DNA from: Picosynechococcus sp. PCC 7117
Lineage (GTDB): Bacteria; Cyanobacteriota; Cyanobacteriia; Cyanobacteriales; MRBY01
Assembly: GCF_001693275.1 (NCBI RefSeq)
Contig: NZ_CP016477.1
Coordinates: 434,001 to 498,000 of the forward strand
Length of the DNA: 64,000 nucleotides
Direction of reading: 5' to 3'
Below, one piece after another: positions 36,705 to 47,036 of this stretch; positions within the stretch are counted from its first letter, which is position 1; each line of letters begins with the position of its first letter. The notes beneath the pieces are model-generated. The model made no database searches. It saw only the letters and a list, made by a program, of their open reading frames with translations, and was not told where the DNA came from. The position numbers and the translations under genes are program-made.

Positions 36705-38063
36705 TTGAGTGCCGTGATTCCTGATCCCAGTTCATTTCGTAACGAAACAGAAGTCGAAAGTAAATTAATTGTTCATTACTTATTGCCAAAACTAGGTTAT
36801 CCGCCTAACACTTGGTACCAAGAAGTTGCCTTTGGCAATATTCGTCTTGATTTTATGGCGTTTACCGCGACGGTAATGCCTTTCACTTGGGATAGTAGCT
36901 CTCCTCTAAATCTTATTATTGAAGCCAAAAGTCCGAGAGAAAATTTAGATCGTCATGTGCCTCGTCTAAGAACCTATTTGACCAGTTTAAAGTCCCCCTA
37001 TGGAATATTAACGAATGGCAAAGATTTTCGTATTTACGAACGAGATGGCTCAAAAATAGATCTGTGTTTTCAATGCTCAGGATCAGAAATTGATGCTAAC
37101 CTAGAAAAAATCAAGTTTTTAGTTGGTCGTGAAAGTTTAAAACCCGTTCCCAGTAGTCGGAAAAAGTCTGAAATTCAACCAGAAAAAAATTTAACCGCGC
37201 GAAAAAATCGTATGAAAATCATCGCTGTTTATCACAATAAAGGCGGAGTTGGCAAAACAACAACAGTAGTCAATCTCGCCGCCGCATTGCAGAAGCAAGG
37301 CAAACGGATTTTAATTGTTGATTTGGATAGCCAAGCAAATACGACTTATGCAACTGGTTTGGCAAAATTTCTTGATGAGAAAGACGATGACCTTAAAAAT
37401 AACAATATTTTGCAACTCATTCAATCTAGAGAAAAATATCCAGTCAAAGCAGTTGCAAGACCCTCAACTTACGTATCCCAAGGTATTGATGTAATTCCAT
37501 CTCATATTGAGATGATGAAATATGAATCGGAATTAACCCGGATTGAACCAGCCAAAACTCGACTATTATCTAAGCTAAAAGATGTCAAGAATGATTATGA
37601 TATTGTTCTAATTGATACTCCTCCCTCACTTAATTTGTATGCTCGTATTGCTTTACTAAGTGCAGGTTATCTAATCATTCCTTCAGACCTTAAACCATTT
37701 GCTAATGAGGGTTTAAATAATGTCAAAGATTTTATCGCGGATATAAACGAAGCCAAAGATATGTTTGGCATGTCTCCTTTGAAAATTTTAGGTGTTTTAC
37801 CGTCGAAGATTTCAACGAATGCTCGCTTTGTCCAGTATACATATCCCAAACGTCGCAGAATGGTCGAACAACGTTATGGTTTTCCCCTAATGTCTGCGGC
37901 AATTTATGAACGAGAAGATCTTGCCAAAGCGTTGGAAAATACCTTGGAGTATGGAGAAGAAGATATTCCGGATCCACTCTCTATTTTTGACTATAAATCA
38001 GATTCTGTATCAGCCCATGAATTTGCAATGCTAGCTAGTGAAGTATTAGAGAAAATCAATTAA
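36705..38063 (+). CDS. PD-(D/E)xK nuclease-like domain fused to ParA-type ATPase
   Basis: 452-aa fusion. Residues 1-135 resemble the N-terminal domain of type I restriction R subunits: Glu18 in EVESKLIVHYLLPKLGYPP, Asp49 in IRLDFMAF and Glu73-x-Lys75 in LIIEAKSP, i.e. all residues of a PD-(D/E)xK site. After a charged linker, residues 170-452 are a ParA/MinD ATPase with the deviant Walker A in YHNKGGVGKTTTVVNLAAAL, then ILIVDLDSQANTTYA, and DIVLIDTPPSLNLYA (Walker B). The start is TTG at 36705 or GTG at 36714; an internal ATG at 37212 could yield ParA alone. The ParB-like gene follows 3 bp downstream. AT-rich and HIP1-free, unlike clpB and prlC, so probably acquired. Partition, defence or both are possible roles. 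Confidence 0.8.
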   Translation: MSAVIPDPSSFRNETEVESKLIVHYLLPKLGYPPNTWYQEVAFGNIRLDFMAFTATVMPFTWDSSSPLNLIIEAKSPRENLDRHVPRLRTYLTSLKSPYGILTNGKDFRIYERDGSKIDLCFQCSGSEIDANLEKIKFLVGRESLKPVPSSRKKSEIQPEKNLTARKNRMKIIAVYHNKGGVGKTTTVVNLAAALQKQGKRILIVDLDSQANTTYATGLAKFLDEKDDDLKNNNILQLIQSREKYPVKAVARPSTYVSQGIDVIPSHIEMMKYESELTRIEPAKTRLLSKLKDVKNDYDIVLIDTPPSLNLYARIALLSAGYLIIPSDLKPFANEGLNNVKDFIADINEAKDMFGMSPLKILGVLPSKISTNARFVQYTYPKRRRMVEQRYGFPLMSAAIYEREDLAKALENTLEYGEEDIPDPLSIFDYKSDSVSAHEFAMLASEVLEKIN

Positions 38064-38066
38064 ATT

Positions 38067-38828
38067 ATGCTAGAAAACCTTTTAAAAATTCAACTAATTG
38101 ATATTCTATCTGTTGATAGCCCAGAACCCCGATCTGGTTTTTCTAAGGATAAAATTGAAACTTTGGCCAATAGTTTTTTAACAGTCGGTGGGAACTCTCA
38201 ACCTATTCTTGTTCAACGCTTAGATTTTGATTCATTTACCGTTGTTTCTGGACATTTAGAATATTATGCAGCAGTCCGAGCCAGAGAAATCAATGATGAT
38301 TTTGAGATGATTAACGCGATCATTATTACTCCTGAAAATGAAGCGCAGATCAAGCATCAATATGATTATTTAAATACTGTGCAAGAAAGTTCTGCGACTA
38401 ACTCTTTGGAGCATAGTTTAAACAAAAATGAAATTGCTAATTTAGAAAAAAATCTTTTAGCTCACCTTCAAGATCAACTTAAATTTGAAGTTTCTCGCTT
38501 AGAAAATAATTTATCGAGAAATCTTGAGCAAAAATTTGATGGTGTTAAAATTCTTGTGCCTCGTGATGAGGATCACCTAGAAGCCTTTAATGTTTCTGAT
38601 TTCAAAATTTTAGTCGATAAACTAGGTTCTGCTGGCTTTACTGGTAAGAAAGGTCAGAAAATGGCAACAGCAATTATTCAAGAGAGAAAAAAAAGTCGCT
38701 TTAGTTCTTTGGGAGAAATTATTAACAGAGTGCGGTTACAGAACAAAAATAGAGCTATTACTGAAACTTCAATGGTAAAAATTCTAGATGCTTGGAATCG
38801 ATTTATTGATGTAGAAGAAACTAAATAA
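38067..38828 (+). CDS. ParB-like protein with C-terminal helix-hairpin-helix-like region
   Basis: 253 aa. Residues 20-75 follow the ParB/sulfiredoxin N-terminal pattern: FSKDKIETLANSFLTVGG, then QPILVQRLDFDSFTVVSG and HLEYYAAVRAREI, where ParB proteins have the GERRxxA box. Residues 120-165 are probably coiled coil. Residues 180-225 (AGFTGKKGQKMATAIIQERK then FSSLGEIINRV) resemble a helix-hairpin-helix DNA-binding unit. No helix-turn-helix typical of chromosomal ParB is obvious. It pairs with the ParA fusion in an operon and shares its AT-rich composition. Confidence 0.65.
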   Translation: MLENLLKIQLIDILSVDSPEPRSGFSKDKIETLANSFLTVGGNSQPILVQRLDFDSFTVVSGHLEYYAAVRAREINDDFEMINAIIITPENEAQIKHQYDYLNTVQESSATNSLEHSLNKNEIANLEKNLLAHLQDQLKFEVSRLENNLSRNLEQKFDGVKILVPRDEDHLEAFNVSDFKILVDKLGSAGFTGKKGQKMATAIIQERKKSRFSSLGEIINRVRLQNKNRAITETSMVKILDAWNRFIDVEETK

Positions 38829-38831
38829 AAG

Positions 38832-38866
38832 AAAAAGCCTTTGGAATATCCCAAAAGCCTTTTTTT
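38832..38866 (+). terminator. Terminator after the ParA/ParB-like operon, probably bidirectional
   Basis: AAAAAGCCTTTGG and CCCAAAAGCCTTTTTTT form an imperfect stem around AATAT. The T run on the plus strand follows the ParB-like gene by a few bases; the A run on the other side could serve prlC, whose stop is at 38888 on the minus strand. Confidence 0.6.
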
Positions 38867-38887
38867 ACGCTCATTTAAAGAATGGAG

Positions 38888-40957
38888 TTAAGCAGTTTGC
38901 AATAGACCACTATGGCGAAGCAAAGGTTCTGTTTGCGGTTCCCGACCCCGGAATTTCTTGAACACTTCCAATGGGTGGAGACTGCCGCCTAAACCGAGGA
39001 TCGTTTCGCGGAATTTTTTGCCCACATCGGCGATCGCCACCGTATCTTCGAGGCCAGCTTCTTCAAAGGCCGCAAACGCATCCGCACTGAGCACTTCCGC
39101 CCACTTGTAGCTGTAATAGCCCGCTGCATAGCCCCCCGCAAAGATATGACCAAAGGCACAGAGGAACGAATCTTCCGGCAATGGTTTCATAACGGTGGTG
39201 GTTTCAGCGAGGCGATCGCGCACCTGTTCCGGGGTCTCACCACTGGCCGGGTCATACTTCGCGTGCAGTTCAATATCCAGCAAACTAAAGTGCAACTGCC
39301 GCAACATCGCCGACCCACTCATATAAGTCCGTGCCGCCAAGAGTTTCTGGTAATAATGCTCCGGTAACGTTTCCCCCGTTTCGTAATGTTTCGCCATGCC
39401 GAATAGCGTTTCTCGGTGGTAGCACCAATTTTCCATAAACTGACTGGGCAACTCCACCGCATCCCACTCAACATTATTAATTCCCGCCGCACCAGGGTAA
39501 TCCACATGGGTCAACATATGCTGCAACCCGTGGCCAAACTCATGGAAGAGGGTTTCCACTTCCCCAAAGGTCATCAAACTGGGCTTACCGTCTACGGGGG
39601 GCGTTTGGTTACAAATCAGATAAGCCACAGGTAAACGGGTAACGGTGTGACCATTCACCACCAACTTCGCGCGACCGACGCAATCATTCATCCATGCCCC
39701 ACCCCGTTTTTCTGCCGGACGACTGTAGGGATCAAGGTAAAAACTGGCAATTTGTTCTCCAGACTCGTCGTTAATTTTGAAATAACGCACATCTTCATGC
39801 CACACGGGCGCTTCGCCATCGGCAGCGGTAATTTTGACGGAAAACAAGCGTTGCGCTAGGCCAAACAAGCCATCTAAGACCCGCCCTAGGGAAAAATAAG
39901 GGCGCAATTCTTCGGCGGTAAAGCCAAACTTTTCTTCCCGTTGTTTCTCTGACCAGTAAGCCACATCCCAGTGGGCCAAGTCAGCCTGTCCCGAAAAGGT
40001 TTTTAGGGTCGCCAATTCTTGCTGGGCAGCCTCAAAACTCACTTGGCGCAACTCTTCCATAAGTTGTTCAACGGCGGCCACACTCGGGGCCATTTTCCGG
40101 GCTAGACTCAGTTCGGCATAATTTTCAAAGCCTAAAATCTGCGCCTTTTGTTTGCGCAACTCAAGGATGCGATCAATGTGGGGGTGATTATCAAATTCCC
40201 CAGAAGAAGCCTTCGAGACTGCTGCTTTGTAGACTTTTTCCCGCAGTTCCCGGTTTTCGGCATATTTCAAAAAGGGGAGATAGCTGGGGTAATCAAGGGT
40301 AATGACCCAGGGGCCATTTTCTGGGGTCGCGTTTTCTTCCCCTTCGCTGCGGGCGGTTTGGGCGGCGAGGCTCAGGGCGCTATCGGGTAAACCAGCCACA
40401 TCTTTTTTGTTGGTCAGTTTGAGCTTAAAGGCCTTGGTCGCATCGAGGACATTATTTGAAAATTTCGTCGAAAGATCCGCCAGTTCTAATTGGATCGCGT
40501 TGAATTTCTCCTTAATTTCCCCTTCGAGGCTCACCCCAGCGAGTTCGGCTTCCTTGAGGGCGGTTTCGATAATGCGTTGCTGGGCGGGTTCTAGTTTGTC
40601 CCATTGGTCACTTTCGCGAATTGCTTTGTAACCTTCATAGATGGGGCGACTTTGGCTCCAACGGTTAATAAACTGCACCACAGCAGGTTGCATTTTTTCG
40701 TAGGCAGCGCGCAGTTCTGTACTATTTTTGACACTCATGAGATGACCGATCACCCCCCAAGTCCACATCAGCTTTTCTTCGAGCTGGGTGAGGGGTTCGA
40801 CAAAGTCTGTCCAGGTGGGTTTGAGGTTCGCCTCAAGATCGCTGACCTGTTGTTCTAGTTCCGCCAGAAGAGTGGTGACAGCGGGTTCAACATGTTCGGC
40901 TTTGATCTCGGCGAAGGGGGGCAGACCATGGCCGATAAGGAGGGGATTCTGGGTCAT
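38888..40957 (-). CDS. prlC: Oligopeptidase A, M3 family metallopeptidase
   Basis: Zinc peptidase degrading small peptides, including cleaved signal peptides, in the cytosol. The zinc site TLFHEFGHGLQHMLTHV (HExxH) lies near residue 470, with ENWCYHRETL giving the downstream glutamate region. RKQKAQILGFENYAELSLARK and SFYLDPYSRPAEKRGGAWM are typical of M3A. 689 aa is normal. Native composition. Divergent from the M1 aminopeptidase gene. Confidence 0.93.
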   Translation of the reverse strand: MTQNPLLIGHGLPPFAEIKAEHVEPAVTTLLAELEQQVSDLEANLKPTWTDFVEPLTQLEEKLMWTWGVIGHLMSVKNSTELRAAYEKMQPAVVQFINRWSQSRPIYEGYKAIRESDQWDKLEPAQQRIIETALKEAELAGVSLEGEIKEKFNAIQLELADLSTKFSNNVLDATKAFKLKLTNKKDVAGLPDSALSLAAQTARSEGEENATPENGPWVITLDYPSYLPFLKYAENRELREKVYKAAVSKASSGEFDNHPHIDRILELRKQKAQILGFENYAELSLARKMAPSVAAVEQLMEELRQVSFEAAQQELATLKTFSGQADLAHWDVAYWSEKQREEKFGFTAEELRPYFSLGRVLDGLFGLAQRLFSVKITAADGEAPVWHEDVRYFKINDESGEQIASFYLDPYSRPAEKRGGAWMNDCVGRAKLVVNGHTVTRLPVAYLICNQTPPVDGKPSLMTFGEVETLFHEFGHGLQHMLTHVDYPGAAGINNVEWDAVELPSQFMENWCYHRETLFGMAKHYETGETLPEHYYQKLLAARTYMSGSAMLRQLHFSLLDIELHAKYDPASGETPEQVRDRLAETTTVMKPLPEDSFLCAFGHIFAGGYAAGYYSYKWAEVLSADAFAAFEEAGLEDTVAIADVGKKFRETILGLGGSLHPLEVFKKFRGREPQTEPLLRHSGLLQTA

Positions 40958-41123
40958 ATGCGGTTAATTTTTCTGATGTTTACGCTATTTCCCATTATGA
41001 CAGCAAGTTTTTGGGGAAGGCAGTGGGGATATCTGGGCATGGTTGGCTGGCCCATCAACGGGATTGTTATGATTTGAAACGAATGAATTTTATGGGCGGC
41101 GATCGCCTTTTGAGCCTGAGGAT

Positions 41124-43715
41124 ATGTCGAGCAAAATGTCTGGAATTAATTTTGAAGCGTTTGTGGATACAGAAACGACCCGTTCTTTTGAGTTGCCCGG
41201 CGCAAAACCCCACTACAACCCCGACCGTCCGGGACAGGTGGAGCATATCTGTTTGGATTTGGATCTCGACATTACGGGGCGATCGCTCTTTGGGACTTGC
41301 ACGATTACCCTGGTGCCAGTGCGTTCTGGGGTGATGTCCCTGACCCTTGATGCGGTGGACATGGCCATTGAATCAGTAAGCATCGACAGCGTTAGTCAGC
41401 CCTTTGATTATGATGGCGAAACCCTGAATATCCGCTTACTGCAACCGACGACGACGAAAAAAATTGAGTTGGCGATCGCCTACCGGTTAACGGAACCCCA
41501 ACGGGGCATTTATTTCATTCAGCCGGACGACCATTACCCTGATAAACCTATGCAGGTCTGGACTCAAGGGGAAGATGAAGATTCTCGGTTTTGGTTTCCC
41601 TGTTTCGACTATCCTGGTCAGCTTGCCACCTCTGAACTAAAAATTCGCGTGGCTAATCCCTACCGGGCTATCTCCAATGGTGAATTGATCAGCAGTGAGA
41701 AACAAGGAGAAAAAACGGAATATCACTGGTATCAAAAGGAAATTCACCCGTCATATCTAATCACCTTGGCGGTGGGTGATTTTGCCGAAACAAAAACCGA
41801 ATGGCAGGGAATTCCTGTCCTCTACTACGTCGAAAAAGGGCGCGAAGCCGATGGCGATCGCAGCATGGGGAAAACGCCCCAGATGATGGATTTTCTCAGT
41901 CAAACCTACGGCTACCAATACCCATTCCCAAAATACGCCCAAGTGTGCGTCGATGACTTCATTTTCGGCGGCATGGAAAACACATCTACCACCCTTTTGA
42001 CGGATCGTTGTTTACTCGACGAACGGGCGAGCCTCGACGATCAGCGCACTGAAACCCTCGTATTACACGAATTAGCCCACCAGTGGTTTGGCGATCTGGT
42101 AGTGATTAAACATTGGAGCCACGCCTGGATCAAAGAAGGGATGGCCACCTACGCCGAGGTGCTCTGGACGGAACATGAATATGGCAAGGAGGAAGCAGCC
42201 TATTATCTCCTCGAACAGATGCGGAACTATCTCGACGAAGACAGCAGCCGTTACCGTCGCCCCATCGTCACCCATGTTTATCGCGCCCCCATTGAACTTT
42301 ATGATCGCCACCTCTACGAAAAAGGCGCTTGCGTCTACCACATGATCCGCACGGTGTTGGGGGATGAGTTGTTCTCAAAAGCAATTCAAAAGTTTGTTCA
42401 AAAGCACGCCCACCAAACAGTCGAAACCGTTGATCTCCTGCGGGCGATTGAGGAATCCACTGGGTTTAACCTTGCGCCTTTGTTTGATCAATATGTTTTT
42501 CGGGGTGGCCATCCGGATTTTGAAGTGGCCTACAGTTGGGACGGGGAAAATGGTTTAGCAAAACTGACGGTCAAACAAACCCAGGGGCAAAAAGACGAAA
42601 AAGCTCTGTTTGACCTCAAAATTCCCGTTGCTTTTAACTATCTCGATGGGGAAACGGTCAACCAAAAAACCTTTACCTTTAAGCTCAATGACGCGGAACA
42701 TACCTTTTATCTTCCCCTCGACCGCAAACCGGATTTTGTCAGCTTTGATGTGGGCAACCATTGGACAAAAACGGTGAAATTGTTCTACCCGATGGCAGAA
42801 CTAAAAAATCAATTGACCCATGATCCCGATCCCATTTCTCGCATTCAAGCAGCCGAGGCGATCGCCAAGGAAGGGAACCTCGAAGCGGTCAATACGTTGC
42901 AAACAGCTTTAACAACAGAAGCGTTTTGGGGTGTACGGGTAGAGATTGCCAAAGCCCTCGGGACAATCCAACTCAATCAAGCCGAGGATGCCCTGATGGC
43001 AGGGTTAAAAGATGCCCATCCCCGTGTCCGCTGGGCCACCCTATCTAGCCTCGGTAAGTTCAAAACCGAAAGTAGCTACGAGGCGATGAAAACTTTTCTC
43101 TTGGCAGGAGATGTCAGCTACTATACCGAAGCCGCCGCCGCCCGCACCTTAGGCGCAATGGTTTCTGTTGGTTTAACGGACAAAGCCGAGGCCACCCGTG
43201 ATTTGCTTAACCAGATCCTCGAAACCCGCGCAGGTTGGAATGAAGTTGTCCGGGCCGGAGCCATTGGCGGACTCGCCGCGATGAAAACTTCCCCCGAAGC
43301 CGTGGACGCGATCCTGCCCTACACCGAACTGGGCATCCCCCAACCGCTACGCCTTGCCGCAATCCGGGCTCTAGGCACCGTCGCCAGCGGCCAAACCAAC
43401 GACAAATTAGCAGTCATTCTCAATTGCTTAGAGGCGATCGCCAGGGAAACCTTCTTCCTCACCCAAGTTGCCATTGTGAGCGCCCTCGGCCAGATCGAAA
43501 ATCCCAAAGCTGTTACGCTCCTCCAAACCTTGGCCAACCAAGCCCCTGACAAGCGCGTCCGCCAGCGGGCCGAAGAAACCGTGAGCAGCCTCCAGAAAAA
43601 GCTCAGCACCGACAAAGCGATTCAAGGATTGCGCGAAGACCTCGATAAACTGCGGGAAGACAACAAACAACTGCAAAGTCGCCTCGCCAAACTCGAAGCC
43701 CAGGGCAACCATTGA
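41124..43715 (+). CDS. M1 family aminopeptidase with HEAT-like C-terminal repeats
   Basis: 863-aa zinc aminopeptidase. The exopeptidase motif GGMEN is in IFGGMENTSTT near residue 280. The zinc site is LHELAHQWFGDL near 316 with the third ligand in HAWIKEGMATYAE. From about residue 560 the protein becomes HEAT/PBS-type helical repeats (AHPRVRWATLSSLGKF), replacing the usual ERAP-like domain, and it ends in a short coiled coil (LREDNKQLQSRLAKLEAQ). Cytosolic by lack of a signal peptide. Shares the peptide-degradation theme with its divergent neighbour prlC. Confidence 0.92.
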   Translation: MSSKMSGINFEAFVDTETTRSFELPGAKPHYNPDRPGQVEHICLDLDLDITGRSLFGTCTITLVPVRSGVMSLTLDAVDMAIESVSIDSVSQPFDYDGETLNIRLLQPTTTKKIELAIAYRLTEPQRGIYFIQPDDHYPDKPMQVWTQGEDEDSRFWFPCFDYPGQLATSELKIRVANPYRAISNGELISSEKQGEKTEYHWYQKEIHPSYLITLAVGDFAETKTEWQGIPVLYYVEKGREADGDRSMGKTPQMMDFLSQTYGYQYPFPKYAQVCVDDFIFGGMENTSTTLLTDRCLLDERASLDDQRTETLVLHELAHQWFGDLVVIKHWSHAWIKEGMATYAEVLWTEHEYGKEEAAYYLLEQMRNYLDEDSSRYRRPIVTHVYRAPIELYDRHLYEKGACVYHMIRTVLGDELFSKAIQKFVQKHAHQTVETVDLLRAIEESTGFNLAPLFDQYVFRGGHPDFEVAYSWDGENGLAKLTVKQTQGQKDEKALFDLKIPVAFNYLDGETVNQKTFTFKLNDAEHTFYLPLDRKPDFVSFDVGNHWTKTVKLFYPMAELKNQLTHDPDPISRIQAAEAIAKEGNLEAVNTLQTALTTEAFWGVRVEIAKALGTIQLNQAEDALMAGLKDAHPRVRWATLSSLGKFKTESSYEAMKTFLLAGDVSYYTEAAAARTLGAMVSVGLTDKAEATRDLLNQILETRAGWNEVVRAGAIGGLAAMKTSPEAVDAILPYTELGIPQPLRLAAIRALGTVASGQTNDKLAVILNCLEAIARETFFLTQVAIVSALGQIENPKAVTLLQTLANQAPDKRVRQRAEETVSSLQKKLSTDKAIQGLREDLDKLREDNKQLQSRLAKLEAQGNH

Positions 43716-43985
43716 TCACACTTTTGGGGCGAACTTTCCGGGGCGATTTTGCGTCGAAAAAAATGAGGTGAATAGCCCAGCAATTTGTCAACCACTTGGC
43801 GATCGCCCCAAGAATTATCCCAAGGCCGGATCCATTGGCGATCGCCCTCTGCCATTCCACAAAATCTACTTATCAATTCTTTAGACTCCGGACATCCGTG
43901 CTACCATCGGTAGTCAAAAAGGTGGCGAGGCAACATCATCCCTCATCATCTGCGGTGGAGGAGTTCAAGGAGTTTCCTAAATCTT

Positions 43986-45059
43986 ATGGCCCAACTACAG
44001 TCCAGTCTATCCCCCAATACGAATCTCAGAATCGGCGTGATTGGCGTAGGCAACATGGGGCAACACCACACCCGTGTCCTTAGCCTCCTCAAAGATGTTG
44101 AACTCATTGGCGTCGCGGATCTCAACGTTGAACGCGGCTTAGACCTCGCCAGTAAATATCGCATCCGTTATTTTGAGGACTACCACGCCCTGCTTCCCCT
44201 CGTCGATGCGGTTTGCATTGCTGTCCCCACCAAGCTCCATTACCAAGTGGGCCTAGAGTGCATGGCAGCGGGCAAGCATGTGATGATCGAAAAACCCATT
44301 GCGGCGAGTATCAGTGAAGCCGAAGCCCTCGTTAATGCGGCCGCCGAACATAACGTGATCCTCCAAGTTGGTCACATCGAACGGTTTAATCCCGCCTTCC
44401 AAGAACTGAGCAAAGTGCTCAAAACCGAAAAACTATTAGCAATCGAAGCCCATCGCATGAGCCCCTATTCCCAACGGGCAAACGATGTTTCCGTCGTCTT
44501 GGATTTAATGATCCATGATATTGATCTGCTCTTAGAGATGGCAGCTTCTCCGGTGGTCCAACTAACGGCTACGGGTTCAAAGAAAGACGACTCTAACCAT
44601 TTAGATTATGTAACAGCCACCTTGAATTTCGCCAATGGCATCGTGGCCACCCTCACGGCAAGCAAAGTCACCCACCGCAAAATCCGCACGATCGCCGCCC
44701 ACTGCCAGAATTCCCTCACCGAAGCCGATTTTCTCAATAACGAGATCGAAATTCACCGCCAAACCACCGCCAATTACACCACCGACTATGGCCAAGTTCT
44801 TTACCGTCAGGATGGTTTGATCGAGCAAGTTTACACCAGTAATATCGAACCGCTCCATGCCGAACTCGAACATTTTGTTCAATGTGTCCGGGGGGGCGAA
44901 CAACCTTCCGTTGGGGGAGAACAGGCGTTAAAAGCCCTCCGCCTTGCGAGCTTGATCGAACAAAGCGCCCTGGATGGCAAAGTCTGGAAAGAGGCTGATC
45001 GCCATTACCAACACCTCAATAAACCGAAGACCATCGTCACGCCCCTCTCCGTTTCTTGA
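43986..45059 (+). CDS. Gfo/Idh/MocA family oxidoreductase
   Basis: 357-aa NAD(P)-dependent dehydrogenase. RIGVIGVGNMGQHHTRVLSL is the Rossmann motif near residue 17, ADLNVERGLDLASKY follows, and HVMIEKPIAASISEAEAL carries the EKP signature near residue 100. A good Shine-Dalgarno (AAGGAG) sits 12 bp before the ATG. It resembles WbpB in fold but lies far from the polysaccharide genes; the substrate is unknown. Confidence 0.87.
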   Translation: MAQLQSSLSPNTNLRIGVIGVGNMGQHHTRVLSLLKDVELIGVADLNVERGLDLASKYRIRYFEDYHALLPLVDAVCIAVPTKLHYQVGLECMAAGKHVMIEKPIAASISEAEALVNAAAEHNVILQVGHIERFNPAFQELSKVLKTEKLLAIEAHRMSPYSQRANDVSVVLDLMIHDIDLLLEMAASPVVQLTATGSKKDDSNHLDYVTATLNFANGIVATLTASKVTHRKIRTIAAHCQNSLTEADFLNNEIEIHRQTTANYTTDYGQVLYRQDGLIEQVYTSNIEPLHAELEHFVQCVRGGEQPSVGGEQALKALRLASLIEQSALDGKVWKEADRHYQHLNKPKTIVTPLSVS

Positions 45060-45161
45060 TATTTTGCGTTTTCGATGCGTGAAGGGGCGCAGTTTTCGCT
45101 ACCCTTAATAGATAAACAATCATCCTTTGACTTTAGCGGGTAAGGAGCCGCTGCACTGACT

Positions 45162-45299
45162 ATGTCTGATCTCAATCGTGGCATCATGAAATTTGACGGC
45201 GCAGATAAACCCATCGTCGTCGCCGTTTCTGCTGTTTTAGTTTTAGGGGCGATCGCCGCCCTGGTGATCTGGGGTCTCACAACCGCCTATTCGTTCTAA
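45162..45299 (+). CDS. Single-pass membrane miniprotein (45 aa)
   Basis: ATG at 45162 preceded by TAAGGAG about 20 bp upstream. The 45 codons encode a short polar N-terminus (MSDLNRGIMKFDGADKP) and one hydrophobic helix (VAVSAVLVLGAIAALVIWGL) ending in TTAYSF. The layout resembles small photosystem or NDH-1 subunits of cyanobacteria, but I cannot name it. Good codon pattern, one HIP1 site and tight spacing before the next gene support a real gene. Confidence 0.65.
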   Translation: MSDLNRGIMKFDGADKPIVVAVSAVLVLGAIAALVIWGLTTAYSF

Positions 45300-45319
45300 A
45301 CTAATCCAGTCACCTCTAG

Positions 45320-46453
<1,134 letters not shown>

Positions 46454-46550
46454 AAATTGAATTGGGAATCTGTCAGAAAAAAAATTGGCGATCGCCTTGC
46501 AATATTTTATTTTTATGCTAGGATTGATAACTGTGAAAACAAAAAAACGT

Positions 46551-46635
46551 GGGTCGGTGCCCGAGTGGTTAATGGGGGCGGACTGTAAATCCGCTGACTA
46601 TGTCTACGCTGGTTCGAATCCAGCTCGGCCCACCA
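46551..46635 (+). tRNA. tRNA-Tyr (anticodon GTA)
   Basis: Acceptor GGGTCGG pairs with TCGGCCC (two G-T pairs). The anticodon stem GCGGA/TCCGC encloses CTGTAAA with GTA at 46585-46587. A long variable arm (class II, about TGACTATGTCTACGC) and the T loop GGTTCGAATCC follow. CCA is encoded (46633-46635). Confidence 0.95.
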
Positions 46636-46639
46636 CATT

Positions 46640-46711
<72 letters not shown>

Positions 46712-46881
46712 TCTTAGAACAGTTAATTGTTAACCAGTATAAAAAGCGTTTGAATATTCGCTTAAATTATTATTCCTGCGGATATCTGCCGTTGCCGCAA
46801 TCTTTTGTTTTTCTTTAGGATTAATGGAGGCGCACTGGGTTTCCCCATTGCCTTTGTAAAACTGAATTATCCTAAGCATCT

Positions 46882-47025
46882 ATGACTGAGAAAAAAAAGA
46901 CCCAGCCAGCACCCGCCCAGGGAACCACAACAACATCAGAAAAGGTACTGTGTCCCCACTGCAAGCGCACTGCGACTAATGGCATCAAATGTAAGGGGAT
47001 CTGTGTTGCTGATAGTGATTATTAA
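46882..47025 (+). CDS. Cysteine-motif miniprotein (47 aa)
   Basis: ATG at 46882 opens a 47-codon frame. The first half is Lys/Thr/Pro/Ala-rich and probably disordered. The second half holds four cysteines, LCPHCKR and KCKGICVADSD (C24, C27, C37, C41), a spacing that suggests a small zinc-binding knuckle. It ends 11 bp before the convergent gene at 47037. I do not recognise the family. Confidence 0.6.
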   Translation: MTEKKKTQPAPAQGTTTTSEKVLCPHCKRTATNGIKCKGICVADSDY

Positions 47026-47036
47026 TCGATTGCAGC

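Noticed and set aside
43795-43855. Two HIP1-containing near-repeats upstream of the oxidoreductase as a regulatory hairpin
   Set aside because: Similarity is limited to HIP1 plus a few bases and the possible stem is weak.
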